Below are positions 1-7,232 of a stretch of 13,983 nt of DNA, one piece after another. The translations under genes were made by a program, and so were the position numbers. The notes beneath the pieces were generated by a model. It saw only the letters and a program-made list of their open reading frames with translations. It was not told the origin of the DNA and ran no database searches. The stretch is from Rikenellaceae bacterium (GTDB lineage Bacteria > Bacteroidota > Bacteroidia > Bacteroidales > UBA932), in assembly GCA_900771335.1 (NCBI GenBank), contig CAAGNP010000010.1:1-13983 (forward strand). The letters are read 5' to 3'. The number at the start of each line of letters is the position of its first letter. Within the stretch, counting starts at the first letter, position 1.

Positions 1-81
1 AATGATAGAATCAAACTGAGGCTAAATGGAAAAAGCCCGGTGCAATACCGAGCTTTATTCCAATCTAAGAGGGCCTCTTAA
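1..81 (+). CDS. IS3-family transposase (OrfB), C-terminal fragment
   Basis: Reading from base 1 gives NDRIKLRLNGKSPVQYRALF and a few more residues before a TAA stop at 79-81. The pattern NDRIK.KL.G.SPVQYR is the usual C-terminal tail of DDE transposases of the IS3 family (IS150 group), just beyond the catalytic rve domain. Only 26 residues are present because the window starts inside the gene, so the DDE residues are not visible and activity cannot be judged. The tail is 18/21 identical over the shared part to the fragment on the opposite strand at the right edge. Confidence 0.75.
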   Translation, partial: NDRIKLRLNGKSPVQYRALFQSKRAS

Positions 82-117
82 TAATGTTAAACCGTCCAAC
101 TTTTGGGGGTCACATCA
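1..117 (+). mobile_element. Partial IS3-family (IS150-like) element, right end
   Basis: The first 81 nt encode the C-terminus of an IS3-type transposase. After 11 more bases comes a 25-nt terminal inverted repeat at 93-117. Read outward-in on the - strand it is TGATGTGACCCC...GTTGGACG, which has the length and TG...GTTGGACG framework of the IS150 group ends. The rest of the element lies left of the window, so the left end, orfA and the target duplication cannot be seen. A related copy sits in inverted orientation at 13878-13983; the two inverted repeats match at 22 of 25 positions. Confidence 0.8.
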
Positions 118-358
118 GTCGGGCCTCCTCTTTTTTATTTAAACTCTGTCAGGATGTTTTGTAAACCCACAGCACTCTGGGGATTGCTCCTGAAAATTCT
201 ATACCCTAGAGCGTGCTGCTCGCTGCAATTATGACGTGAACTACTTTGCCGAGGGCTTAAAGCGATCAAACAGTAAATCAGGATATGATAGGGATTAGGT
301 AATAGAAGTTGAATTTTAGGATGGTGAGGGAGTTGTTGGCGCAGTGCAAAATAAAATA
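118..358. other. Gene-free stretch next to the IS end
   Basis: About 240 bases between the IS terminal repeat and the natA-like promoter. I see no credible gene on either strand. The longest open frame (135-374, - strand) has no recognisable motif and runs across the promoter. Bases 119-138 (GGGCCTCCTC followed by a T-run) look like the 3' arm and U-tract of a terminator whose 5' arm is absent, as would happen if the IS had inserted into it. That is inference only. Confidence 0.4.
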
Positions 359-388
359 TTGATTTCTTCGTCAAAAAAGATATATTTG
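359..388 (+). promoter_or_regulatory. Bacteroidota-type promoter of the ABC/nucleotidase operon
   Basis: TTG at 359-361, a 19-nt spacer, then TATATTTG at 381-388. This matches the Bacteroidota primary sigma consensus (TTG at -33, TAnnTTTG at -7). Transcription would start near 395, leaving a leader of about 15 nt before the ATG at 410. Confidence 0.65.
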
Positions 389-409
389 TATGATAAAATT
401 TTTTGAACG

Positions 410-1330
410 ATGAATGTGATAGAATGTAAGGGGATCGTCAAGCAGTTCGGGAATTACAGAGCGCTTGACAATGTCTCCATAGCAGTCCCTGAGGGTAAGA
501 TTTTCGGACTGCTCGGCCCCAATGGTGCCGGTAAGACTACCCTCATCCGTATTATCAATCAGATAACCATTCCTGATGCCGGCCAGGTCTATTTCGGTGG
601 AAATGAGGCCCAACCTGATGATGTATATAAGATAGGTTACCTTCCTGAAGAGCGTGGTCTCTATAAAAAGATGAAGGTGGGTGAACAAGCCATGTATCTG
701 GCTCGCCTTAAAGGGATGTCCACTTCAGAGGCAGAGAGGGAACTTAAGAAATGGTTTGTAAAATTCGGTATCCAGTCATGGTGGGGCAAGAAGGTGGAAG
801 AGCTTTCAAAAGGTATGGCCCAGAAGGTGCAGTTTATCACTACTGTCCTCCATCAGCCCAAGCTTCTTATCCTCGATGAGCCTTTCTCGGGCTTTGACCC
901 AGTCAATGCCCAGCTTATCCGTGACGAGATCCTGAAACTTAAGGACAGCGGCACATCCATTATCCTCTCGACCCACAATATGGAGTCTGTCGAGGCACTT
1001 TGCGATGAGATCGCCCTTATCAACAAGTCGAAACTGATCGTCACCGGAGGTGTGGACGAGATTCGCCGCGAGCATGGACAGAATCAGGTGGAGCTGATCT
1101 ATAGAGGTCTTGAAGCCGTAGATTTCGGCAAGATGGATTCTGTTATCAATATTTATGACGAGGAGCACAAAGGGAACAGACGTGCCATCATAGAGATGGA
1201 AAGGGATGTCAAGTCCGGTGCAGTCCTTGCAGAGGTTTTGAAACATACCCAGGATATTGTCTCGTTCAAGGAGCTTATCCCAAGTATGAATGATATATTT
1301 ATTAAACTTGTAAGTGGGGAGGCTAAATAG
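410..1330 (+). CDS. ABC-2 type transporter ATP-binding protein (NatA/YhaQ-like)
   Basis: 306-residue cytoplasmic ATPase that would power the permease encoded next. Visible motifs are Walker A GPNGAGKT at 36-43, an altered signature LSKGM at 132-136 (LSGGQ in most ABC proteins), Walker B LLILDEP at 152-158 with the D-loop GFDP, and the switch histidine in STHN (H189). Where the Q-loop glutamine is expected there is YLPEERGLY (78-84 and flanks), which is usual in the NatA-like subgroup. The C-terminal ~90 residues fit the accessory domain (DUF4162 type) of such ATPases. The stop is 1 nt before the permease start, so the two are co-transcribed. The family includes Na+, drug and peptide exporters; the substrate cannot be read from sequence. 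The start lies about 15 nt after the predicted transcription start and has no Shine-Dalgarno, as is normal in this phylum. Confidence 0.9.
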   Translation: MNVIECKGIVKQFGNYRALDNVSIAVPEGKIFGLLGPNGAGKTTLIRIINQITIPDAGQVYFGGNEAQPDDVYKIGYLPEERGLYKKMKVGEQAMYLARLKGMSTSEAERELKKWFVKFGIQSWWGKKVEELSKGMAQKVQFITTVLHQPKLLILDEPFSGFDPVNAQLIRDEILKLKDSGTSIILSTHNMESVEALCDEIALINKSKLIVTGGVDEIRREHGQNQVELIYRGLEAVDFGKMDSVINIYDEEHKGNRRAIIEMERDVKSGAVLAEVLKHTQDIVSFKELIPSMNDIFIKLVSGEAK

Positions 1331-1331
1331 T

Positions 1332-2678
1332 ATGAATTTCGGAAAAATAAAATTGGTAGCGGGTCGTGAATATTCAATCCGTGTTAAGAAAAAATCTTTC
1401 ATTTTTACCACAATCCTTACACCTATCCTTTTTGCAGCCCTTATGGTAATCCCTTCTGTTGTAATGCTTATGGGTGGAGATGATGAGGTCCGCAAGGTAA
1501 TCGTAGTGGACCAGTCCGGAATTGTGGCACCTACACTTACTGATACTGAACTTGTTGACTACGAAGTGATGGAGGGGATATCAGTGGACTCCCTGAAATC
1601 CAATTTCACCGCTACAGGTGCATATGCCATTGTGGAGATCTCCCCTTTGGATGAGAATAAGAATGTGAAGGTAGCTGCCTATTCGGCCAAACAGATGAAT
1701 ATGGAGCTCAAGTCGGCTATCAGAAGGAGCACAAACTCTGCCATCGAAGCCTACAAACTTGAGTCTTACGATATTGAGAATCTGGACAAGATTCTTGAAG
1801 ATGTGAGGACAGATGTTCAGGTCTCTGCCTTTACCCTCAATGATGACGGTGATGAGAAGAAATCGATAGTGGAGATAAGTATGGCACTATCATACATCAT
1901 GAGCTTCTTCATCTACATCTTCGTGTTTATGTTCGGAAACATGGTGATGAACAGTGTTATACAGGAGAAGTCAAACCGTATCGTAGAGGTGATAGTATCT
2001 TCTGTGAAACCATTTGACCTTATGCTCGGTAAGATTTTCGGTGTAGCAGGTGTGGCTGTTACCCAGTTCCTTATCTGGGTGGTCCTTACTGTAGTGCTGG
2101 TATTCGGATTCCAGGCAGTAATGGGTCCTGAACTCTTTACCGGTGGTGCACAGCAGATGACCCAGATGGCCGGTGTGGATGCAGAGTCTATGGTGGCTGC
2201 GGCTACAGCACAGGGAGGCCCATTGGGAGATATTTTGAGCGCTATAGCCCAAATCAATTTCCCTTATATTATCGGATGCTTCCTTATCTACTTTGTATTG
2301 GGTTACCTTCTATATGCAGCAATGTTTGCAGCTGTAGGCTCTGCAGTGGAGAACGAAGCAGATACACAGCAGCTTACACTCCCTATATCATTGCCTTTAA
2401 TCATAGGTCTGTTTATTATGCTGCACACCTTTGAGCACCCTGAGAGTTCGCTGTCATTCTGGGCATCGATGATCCCTTTCACCTCACCGATGGTGATGCT
2501 TGCGAGGATTCCATTTGAGGGCGCTGTACCTACTTGGGAATTGCTGCTGTCGATAGGTCTGCTGCTTGTTACCTTCCTGGCCATCGTTTACCTCTCTGGC
2601 AAGATTTACAGAATCGGCATCCTGATGTATGGCAAAAAGGCCACATGGAAAGATCTTTGGAAATGGATAAAATACTAG
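1332..2678 (+). CDS. ABC-2 type transporter permease (NatB/YhaP-like)
   Basis: 448-residue inner-membrane partner of the preceding ATPase. One hydrophobic segment at about 24-47 is followed by a large extracytoplasmic domain (about 50-180). Five more segments follow at about 182-209, 235-262, 310-337, 348-366 and 402-421, the layout of the ABC2_membrane_3 family. The cytoplasmic stretch QEKSNRIVEVIVSSVKP (211-227) is the conserved coupling motif of NatB-like permeases. I chose the ATG at 1332 over an in-frame ATG at 1314 because GGGGAGG at 1316-1322 sits 9 nt before 1332 and the shorter start avoids overlap with the ATPase gene. The stop is 2 nt before the next start. An exporter role is inferred from the family; the cargo is unknown. 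Confidence 0.87.
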   Translation: MNFGKIKLVAGREYSIRVKKKSFIFTTILTPILFAALMVIPSVVMLMGGDDEVRKVIVVDQSGIVAPTLTDTELVDYEVMEGISVDSLKSNFTATGAYAIVEISPLDENKNVKVAAYSAKQMNMELKSAIRRSTNSAIEAYKLESYDIENLDKILEDVRTDVQVSAFTLNDDGDEKKSIVEISMALSYIMSFFIYIFVFMFGNMVMNSVIQEKSNRIVEVIVSSVKPFDLMLGKIFGVAGVAVTQFLIWVVLTVVLVFGFQAVMGPELFTGGAQQMTQMAGVDAESMVAAATAQGGPLGDILSAIAQINFPYIIGCFLIYFVLGYLLYAAMFAAVGSAVENEADTQQLTLPISLPLIIGLFIMLHTFEHPESSLSFWASMIPFTSPMVMLARIPFEGAVPTWELLLSIGLLLVTFLAIVYLSGKIYRIGILMYGKKATWKDLWKWIKY

Positions 2679-2680
2679 TT

Positions 2681-3427
2681 ATGAAGAGAATATTTATTGC
2701 GTTAGCGCTCCTTGCCGGAGCAATGCTCTCAGCCTCGGCTCAGAGCTTTACATACAAGTGGGAGAGGGTCCCAATGGATACTACCTGGATGAAGGAGGGG
2801 ACTTCGAAAGTTGAGGAGATAATTGCCAAGTATCAGCCGGGAATTGAGGCACTGATGGAGATAGTAGGCTATTCGTCAGAAGAGATGGCCAAAGGGAATC
2901 CAGAGAGTGGACTTTCGAATCTCGCAGCAGATGCCCTTCTCTATTCTGCCAAGCCCCTTTTGAAGGAGGGGGACAAGGCTTTTTCCCTTACCAACTTCGG
3001 AGGAATCAGGTCGGAATTGCCCCAGGGGGCAATAAGGGTATACGATATATTTTCAGTGTTCCCTTTTGACAATGCTCTTGTAGTGGTGGAGTTGCCAGGA
3101 TATAGAGTGCGTGAGATAATGAAGAATTTTGCGAAGAAAGGGAGGTTCGAAGCACTTGGCGGTGTCGAGATAGAGGTGAAAGATGGCAGACTTACCAAAT
3201 GTTATATCGGGGGAGAGAAACTCAATGACAAGAAGATGTACAAACTGGTCACCATAGATTTCCTTTTGGACGGTGGTGACTCTCTCAATCTCCGTAAAGG
3301 GGCTGGTGAGATAATCCAGTCAGATATTTTTGTCAGAGATGGCGTAGTAAAATATATCAAGGAGAGGTGTGAAGCAGGTCACATCTTCAACAACAAACCC
3401 GATGGTAGAATCGTTATTAAAAAGTAA
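2681..3427 (+). CDS. Secreted 5'-nucleotidase C-terminal-domain protein
   Basis: 248 residues. Residues 1-20 are a signal peptide (MKR, hydrophobic core, ASA-Q cleavage after A20), so the product is exported to the periplasm. The rest matches only the C-terminal, nucleotide-recognition domain of UshA-type 5'-nucleotidases: SGLSNLAADAL (77-86), NFGGIRS (105-111), YDIFSVFPFDN (121-131) and LDGGD (196-200). There is no metallophosphoesterase domain, which is supplied by the next gene 6 nt downstream. The two probably act together as a split nucleotidase hydrolysing nucleotides or related phosphoesters. The family motif GGDGF reads GGDSL here, so the base-stacking aromatic residue may be missing. 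The start is set by the signal peptide and the 2-nt gap after the permease; longer in-frame starts lie inside the permease gene. Confidence 0.85.
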   Translation: MKRIFIALALLAGAMLSASAQSFTYKWERVPMDTTWMKEGTSKVEEIIAKYQPGIEALMEIVGYSSEEMAKGNPESGLSNLAADALLYSAKPLLKEGDKAFSLTNFGGIRSELPQGAIRVYDIFSVFPFDNALVVVELPGYRVREIMKNFAKKGRFEALGGVEIEVKDGRLTKCYIGGEKLNDKKMYKLVTIDFLLDGGDSLNLRKGAGEIIQSDIFVRDGVVKYIKERCEAGHIFNNKPDGRIVIKK

Positions 3428-3433
3428 GGTGTT

Positions 3434-4270
3434 ATGAGAAGATATATTATAGGTATAGTGGCAGCAGTGGCTCTGTTGAGCAGCTGTGCAGGTGTAGGTT
3501 CCAAAGAGCTTGTAATCCTTCATACCAATGATACCCACTCGCAGATAGAGACTATCCGCTCCGGATATGGTAAAGGGCTTGCAGGAGTGGACCGTCGTGC
3601 TGAGTATTTCGATCAAGTAAGAAAAGAGAATAAGAATGTTCTGGTTCTGGATGCCGGAGACTGGGATCAGGGTACTCCATATTTCACAGTATTCAAAGGC
3701 GATATGGAGATTGAGCTTATGAATGCACTTGGTTACGATGCAGCTTGTCTTGGTAACCACGAGTTTGATAACGGACAGGAGGAGTTGGCCAGAAGACTTG
3801 CTATGGCAGAGTTCCCTGTGGTATGTGCAAACTACGATTTTTCGGAAACACCTCTTGCTGACTATGTGAAGCCTTATGTGATAATCAAAAAAGGTGGTCT
3901 GAAGATCGGTATCTTCGGACTTTTGGTCAATATCAAGTCAAATGTGTCGGCTAAAGCCCGCCAGGGACTTGAATTCAAGAACCCTGTCGAAGTGTCCAAT
4001 GAATTGGCTAAGATGCTTAAAGAGGAGCAGGGGTGTGATCTTGTTATCGCCTTATCACATCTGGGCTATAGTGCACAGAACCCAAAGGCCGCTTCAGATA
4101 TCAATCTGGCTAAGAATACCAGAAACATCGATGTCATTGTAGGTGGTCACTCACATACATTTCTCAAGACAGAGAAGGTATATCAGAACCTTGACGGCAA
4201 AGACGTAATCATCCTTCAGGCCGGAGCCAAAGGTGAATATGTCGGGAGACTCGATCTTAAATTTGAATAG
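3434..4270 (+). CDS. 5'-nucleotidase metallophosphoesterase-domain lipoprotein
   Basis: 278 residues with a lipoprotein signal (lipobox LSSC, C18), so it is anchored to a membrane facing the periplasm or the outside. The rest is the N-terminal calcineurin-like domain of UshA/CpdB-type 5'-nucleotidases. The two-metal site is complete: D33 and H35 in HTNDTHS, D76 in DAGD, N108-H109 in GNHEFDNG, H209 in ALSHLG, and H239/H241 in GGHSH. It ends right after the phosphoesterase fold and has no nucleotide-binding domain; that domain is the preceding gene. Likely reaction is release of phosphate from nucleotides or another phosphoester; the exact substrate is not readable. It is the last gene of the operon, with no ordinary terminator after it but a structured palindrome from 4288. 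Confidence 0.88.
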   Translation: MRRYIIGIVAAVALLSSCAGVGSKELVILHTNDTHSQIETIRSGYGKGLAGVDRRAEYFDQVRKENKNVLVLDAGDWDQGTPYFTVFKGDMEIELMNALGYDAACLGNHEFDNGQEELARRLAMAEFPVVCANYDFSETPLADYVKPYVIIKKGGLKIGIFGLLVNIKSNVSAKARQGLEFKNPVEVSNELAKMLKEEQGCDLVIALSHLGYSAQNPKAASDINLAKNTRNIDVIVGGHSHTFLKTEKVYQNLDGKDVIILQAGAKGEYVGRLDLKFE

Positions 4271-4287
4271 AATAATTATATAGACTC

Positions 4288-4399
4288 TCAGCATCGGGTG
4301 CTGGCGAGGAAACAATCCCTCCCACACCTACGGTGCGGGCCCCTCCCTCTGCGGCCAGAGGGGTAGCACGGTTTCCTCTTTCCCAGCACCCGATGCTGG
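4288..4399. repeat. Cloverleaf-like palindromic element (REP/MITE-like)
   Basis: A 112-nt, roughly 65% GC element between two convergent genes. The outer arms 4289-4304 and 4383-4398 are perfectly complementary over 16 bp, and each arm is itself nearly palindromic (CAGCA...TGCTG). After a 1/4-nt internal loop a second 8-bp stem follows (4306-4313 with 4371-4378). Inside are two hairpins: 4321-4328 with 4332-4339 (8 pairs, one A-C mismatch, 3-nt loop) and 4345-4351 with 4356-4362 (7 bp, 4-nt loop). It does not look coding and lacks the T-run of a classical terminator on either side, though it may end transcription from both directions. High GC and symmetric build suggest a dispersed palindromic repeat or small non-autonomous mobile element; copy number cannot be seen here. 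Confidence 0.7.
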
Positions 4400-4416
4400 C
4401 AGATGTGGATAGTGTG

Positions 4417-4980
4417 CTAATACCCGGTCTTGTAATCTTTAGGGAATTTGGCACCGAGGTCAAGCTCGTGATATAGCTTCTGAATTCTGGCCAAATCAGC
4501 TTTAGCATCGTCGGTAAGTTCGACTTTTTGTCCTCTGCCGACGATTTTTCTTTTCCAGTCGTAGTAACCGAGATATACAGGGACATCTGCTGCACGTGCG
4601 ATGGCGTGGAAGCCCGCTTTCCATTTGGTTACAGCCTTTCTTGTCCCCTCAGGGGCGATAGCCAGGTGGAACTCTTCCTCTTTGTTGAAAGTATCTACCA
4701 TCTGACGGACAAGTGTTGCGCCCCCCTTTCTTGAACGGTCCACCGGAATTCCACCCATCCATCTGATAATTGGCCCAAGTGGCCAGAAAAAGAACTCCTT
4801 CTTAACCATAACTCTGGCATCTCCACCTACCGAGCGGTAGTATAGATATGATATTACAAGGTCCCAAACAGAGGTGTGTGGAACACCTAGGATTATACAT
4901 TTCTTTTCCGGAGCGATAGGCTCTCCGGCTTTCCATCCCAAAGATTTCAGAAGAAATCCTGCAACTTTCTGATTAAGCAT
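4417..4980 (-). CDS. PlsC-like 1-acyl-glycerol-3-phosphate acyltransferase family protein
   Basis: 187 residues from the ATG at 4980. Acyltransferase motif I is HTSVWD (H35-x4-D40, the catalytic pair), motif II GGIPVDR (76-82), motif III APEGTR (109-114), and a motif IV-like ADVPVYLGYYD (131-141). This is the LPLAT/PlsC family, which moves acyl chains onto glycerophospholipid or similar acceptors at the inner face of the membrane. At under 200 residues it is shorter than E. coli PlsC and has no clear separate membrane anchor, so the acceptor may differ. An in-frame TTG at 4992 would add four residues and overlap the parE stop; I prefer the ATG, which follows that stop by 4 nt. It is probably co-transcribed with parE, with no obvious functional link. 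Confidence 0.85.
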   Translation of the reverse strand: MLNQKVAGFLLKSLGWKAGEPIAPEKKCIILGVPHTSVWDLVISYLYYRSVGGDARVMVKKEFFFWPLGPIIRWMGGIPVDRSRKGGATLVRQMVDTFNKEEEFHLAIAPEGTRKAVTKWKAGFHAIARAADVPVYLGYYDWKRKIVGRGQKVELTDDAKADLARIQKLYHELDLGAKFPKDYKTGY

Positions 4981-4984
4981 GGCG

Positions 4985-6832
4985 TTAAACAATTTCTAAG
5001 ATTAGATCGGAACGAAGATTTTCACGTATGAAGTTCTGTCTCTCAATGGTATTTTGACCCATGTAGAACTCAAGTAGGTTTGGAATATTGTCGTCAGCAC
5101 TCAAACGTACTTGCTCAAGTCGCATATTCTCACCGATGAACTCCTTGAACTCATCTGGAGAGATCTCACCCAAACCTTTGAATCGGGTAATCTCAGGATT
5201 TGCGCCAAGTTGCTTGATCGCCGCCATCTTCTCCTCCTCATTGTAACAATATAGGGTGCTCTTCTTGTTTCTTACCCTGAATAGAGGGGTCTGAAGTATG
5301 AAGAGGTGATTTCTCCTTATCAGTTCAGGGTAGAATTTGAGGAAGAAGGTGATCATGAGCAGACGGATATGCATACCATCCACATCGGCATCGGTGGCGA
5401 TGACGATTCTATTGTATCTCAAATTGTCAAGATCCTCATCTACATTGAGGGCCGCTTTAAGGAGGATAAGCTCTTCATTGCCGTAAATCTCCTTGCTGCT
5501 CTTCTGATATGAGTTCAGTGGTTTGCCTCGGAGGCTGAATACCGCTTGTGTGTTTGCATTGCGGCTTTTGGTGATAGATCCGCTCGCAGAGTCACCCTCA
5601 GTGATGAACAGGGTGGATTCTGATGCAAGTGGGTTCTTGGCATCGCTATAGTGAACGCGGCAGTCGCGCAGTTTCCTGTTGTGGAGGCTCGCCTTCTTAA
5701 CCTTCTCCTTAGTAGATTTCTGGATCACCGATATTGCCTTTCTCTCCTTTTCTGATTCCTGAATCTTCTTCAGGAGGATGGTGGCAGTCTCTGTGTGTTT
5801 GTGAAGGTAATTGTCAAGCTCCTCCTGAATGAAGTCGCCGATAAAGTTTCTTACGGTGACATCCTCATTGACCATCTTGGAGTTCAGTTTGGTCTTGGTC
5901 TGATTTCCGAAGATAGGCTCGATGACACGGATGCTGATGGCTCCGACCATCGATTGGCGTACATCTGAAGGCTCAAAATCTTTCTTGAGGTGCTCTTTGA
6001 TGGTCTTGGCCACTGCCTCCCTGAAGGCAGAAAGGTGTGTACCACCCTCTGTAGTGTTCTGGCCGTTTACAAATGATGCAATATCCTCTCCGTTACCCTC
6101 ACCGTGGGTGATGACAAGTTCGATGTCGTGACCTACAAGGTGGATAGGGGGGTAAAGTGTCTCTGTGCCGAGGTTCTCAGTAACCAGGTCGAGAAGACCG
6201 TTTTTCGATTTGTACTCTACGCCGTTGAATTTTAGGGAGAGACCAGTGTTCAGGTAGGAGTAATTTTTGATCATCTCCTCCACGAACTCGGTGTTGTATC
6301 TGTATGAAGGGAACACTTTGTCGTCGGCTGTGTATTTCACAAATGTGCCGTTCTTCTCTCCGGTATTCTCGCGGTAGCCACTGTTGATGAGGTTACCTGC
6401 AGAGAACTCGCCCCATTTTGATCTCCCTTCACGGAATGATTCGATGTAGAAATAAGATGAGGTGGCGTTCACCGCTTTAAGACCTACACCATTAAGACCC
6501 ACTGACTTCTGGAAGACATCGCTGTCAAATTTTCCTCCGGTGTTGAGTTTGCTGGCGCAGTCGATAACACTCTCCAAAGGGATGCCTCGGCCGTAGTCGC
6601 GAATGGTCACTGTGTTCTCCTCTATATCTATTCTAATCTCCTTGCCGTGTCCTGAAGAGAACTCATCGATGGAGTTGTCGAGTACCTCTTTTATGAGGAT
6701 ATATATGCCGTCATCCGGACGGGAGCCATCTCCGGTGTTGCCGATATACATACCGGGCCTCTGTCGGATATGTTCATTCCACTCCAGCGTCTGAATCGCG
6801 TCATCATTGTAATCCTTGGTAATAGTACTCAT
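4985..6832 (-). CDS. parE: DNA topoisomerase IV subunit B (ParE)
   Basis: 615-residue ATPase subunit of the type IIA topoisomerase that decatenates daughter chromosomes. The GHKL ATP site shows E49 and N53 in KEVLDNSIDE, D79 in RDYGRGIP, LNTGGKFD (96-103) and GLNGVGLKAVNA (112-123). The TOPRIM domain carries TEGDSASG (411-418) and the metal-binding DADVDG (481-486), then RFKGLGE (550-556). RGKPLN (435-440), where gyrases usually read RGKILN, and the short length favour ParE over GyrB. ParC is not in the window. I use the ATG at 6832: AGGAG ends 9 nt upstream, and a longer TTG start at 6862 would add a lysine-rich stretch encoded by the ribosome-binding region and the -7 box. Confidence 0.92.
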   Translation of the reverse strand: MSTITKDYNDDAIQTLEWNEHIRQRPGMYIGNTGDGSRPDDGIYILIKEVLDNSIDEFSSGHGKEIRIDIEENTVTIRDYGRGIPLESVIDCASKLNTGGKFDSDVFQKSVGLNGVGLKAVNATSSYFYIESFREGRSKWGEFSAGNLINSGYRENTGEKNGTFVKYTADDKVFPSYRYNTEFVEEMIKNYSYLNTGLSLKFNGVEYKSKNGLLDLVTENLGTETLYPPIHLVGHDIELVITHGEGNGEDIASFVNGQNTTEGGTHLSAFREAVAKTIKEHLKKDFEPSDVRQSMVGAISIRVIEPIFGNQTKTKLNSKMVNEDVTVRNFIGDFIQEELDNYLHKHTETATILLKKIQESEKERKAISVIQKSTKEKVKKASLHNRKLRDCRVHYSDAKNPLASESTLFITEGDSASGSITKSRNANTQAVFSLRGKPLNSYQKSSKEIYGNEELILLKAALNVDEDLDNLRYNRIVIATDADVDGMHIRLLMITFFLKFYPELIRRNHLFILQTPLFRVRNKKSTLYCYNEEEKMAAIKQLGANPEITRFKGLGEISPDEFKEFIGENMRLEQVRLSADDNIPNLLEFYMGQNTIERQNFIRENLRSDLILEIV

Positions 6833-6841
6833 GTCTTTCTT

Positions 6842-6846
6842 CTCCT
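6842..6846 (-). promoter_or_regulatory. Ribosome binding site of parE
   Basis: AGGAG on the - strand within a purine-rich leader, 9 nt before the ATG at 6832. It decides between this ATG and the upstream in-frame TTG. Confidence 0.6.
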
Positions 6847-6859
6847 TTTTCTTAAACGG

Positions 6860-6867
6860 CAAAATTA
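6860..6867 (-). promoter_or_regulatory. -7 box of the parE promoter
   Basis: TAATTTTG on the - strand fits TAnnTTTG. The -33 region is weak (TTA at the 19-nt spacing). Transcription would start near 6853, giving a leader of about 20 nt. The box lies just downstream of the hpf terminator, so parE has its own start. Confidence 0.5.
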
Positions 6868-6890
6868 GAAATAAATATCAATTTTCTAAT

Positions 6891-6920
6891 AAAAAAAACC
6901 GACCTTTTGGGGGTCGGTTT
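6891..6920 (-). terminator. Rho-independent terminator of the xerC-hpf operon
   Basis: A 9-bp perfect stem, AAACCGACC (6896-6904) with GGTCGGTTT (6912-6920), and a 7-nt loop. On the - strand it is followed by an unbroken T-run (A-run at 6891-6898 on +). It lies 20 nt beyond the hpf stop. Confidence 0.85.
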
Positions 6921-6940
6921 CCAAGGAACACTGCTATCTG

Positions 6941-7231
6941 TTATTTGTTGAATCTCTTCTCTTTGGTTTTAACAAGCATGTCTTTTAGAAGGTCTGCGCA
7001 GTCATTTACTGCGTCTTCAAATGTAGCCGCACTACGTTCAACGATCAAATCATCTCCCGGAATGGCAACCCTGACCTTCACCTTCTTCACGTGGTCAGGC
7101 TCCAATACGAGTGCGACCTCTACTCTGATGATGTTGTCGAAAAATTTCTCCAATTTGCCGAGCTTCTTGTCGATGAAGTCGAGAAGCTTCTGGTCTGCAT
7201 CAAACTTGAGTGATTGAACTCTGATTTCCAT
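6941..7231 (-). CDS. hpf: Ribosome hibernation promoting factor, short form
   Basis: 96-residue HPF/RaiA (YfiA) family protein, which binds the decoding centre of the 30S subunit and silences ribosomes in starved cells. The fold order is visible: MEIRVQSLKFDAD strand and helix 1 (DQKLLDFIDKKLGKLEKFF), central strands with RVEVALVLEP and KVKVRVAIPGDDLIVER, then helix 2 (FEDAVNDCADLLKDMLVK). It lacks the C-terminal dimerisation domain of long HPF, so any 100S formation would be of the short-HPF type. The start follows the xerC stop by 1 nt, and its GGAGGT ribosome-binding site overlaps that stop, suggesting translational coupling. A terminator follows 20 nt after the stop. Confidence 0.9.
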   Translation of the reverse strand: MEIRVQSLKFDADQKLLDFIDKKLGKLEKFFDNIIRVEVALVLEPDHVKKVKVRVAIPGDDLIVERSAATFEDAVNDCADLLKDMLVKTKEKRFNK

Positions 7232-7232
7232 A

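Noticed and set aside
119..138. Half terminator on the left flank pairing with AAGAGGCC on the right flank (13864-13871)
   Set aside because: Only about six clean pairs form across the two flanks, and both flanks abut right ends of the IS, so a single insertion into one terminator cannot explain it.
135..374. 79-residue open frame on the - strand next to the left IS end
   Set aside because: No domain, no credible composition, and it runs through the operon promoter at 359-388. More likely chance in a gene-free stretch.
4257..4595. 112-residue open frame on the - strand across the palindrome
   Set aside because: It covers the structured element and the antisense of the acyltransferase gene end, and has no motif.
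6900..6920. Possible IS-end relic, since the hpf terminator shares the 12-mer CTTTTGGGGGTC with the IS repeat at 100-111
   Set aside because: The match covers only part of the stem and loop of a good terminator, and the rest of the inverted repeat is absent. Treated as coincidence.
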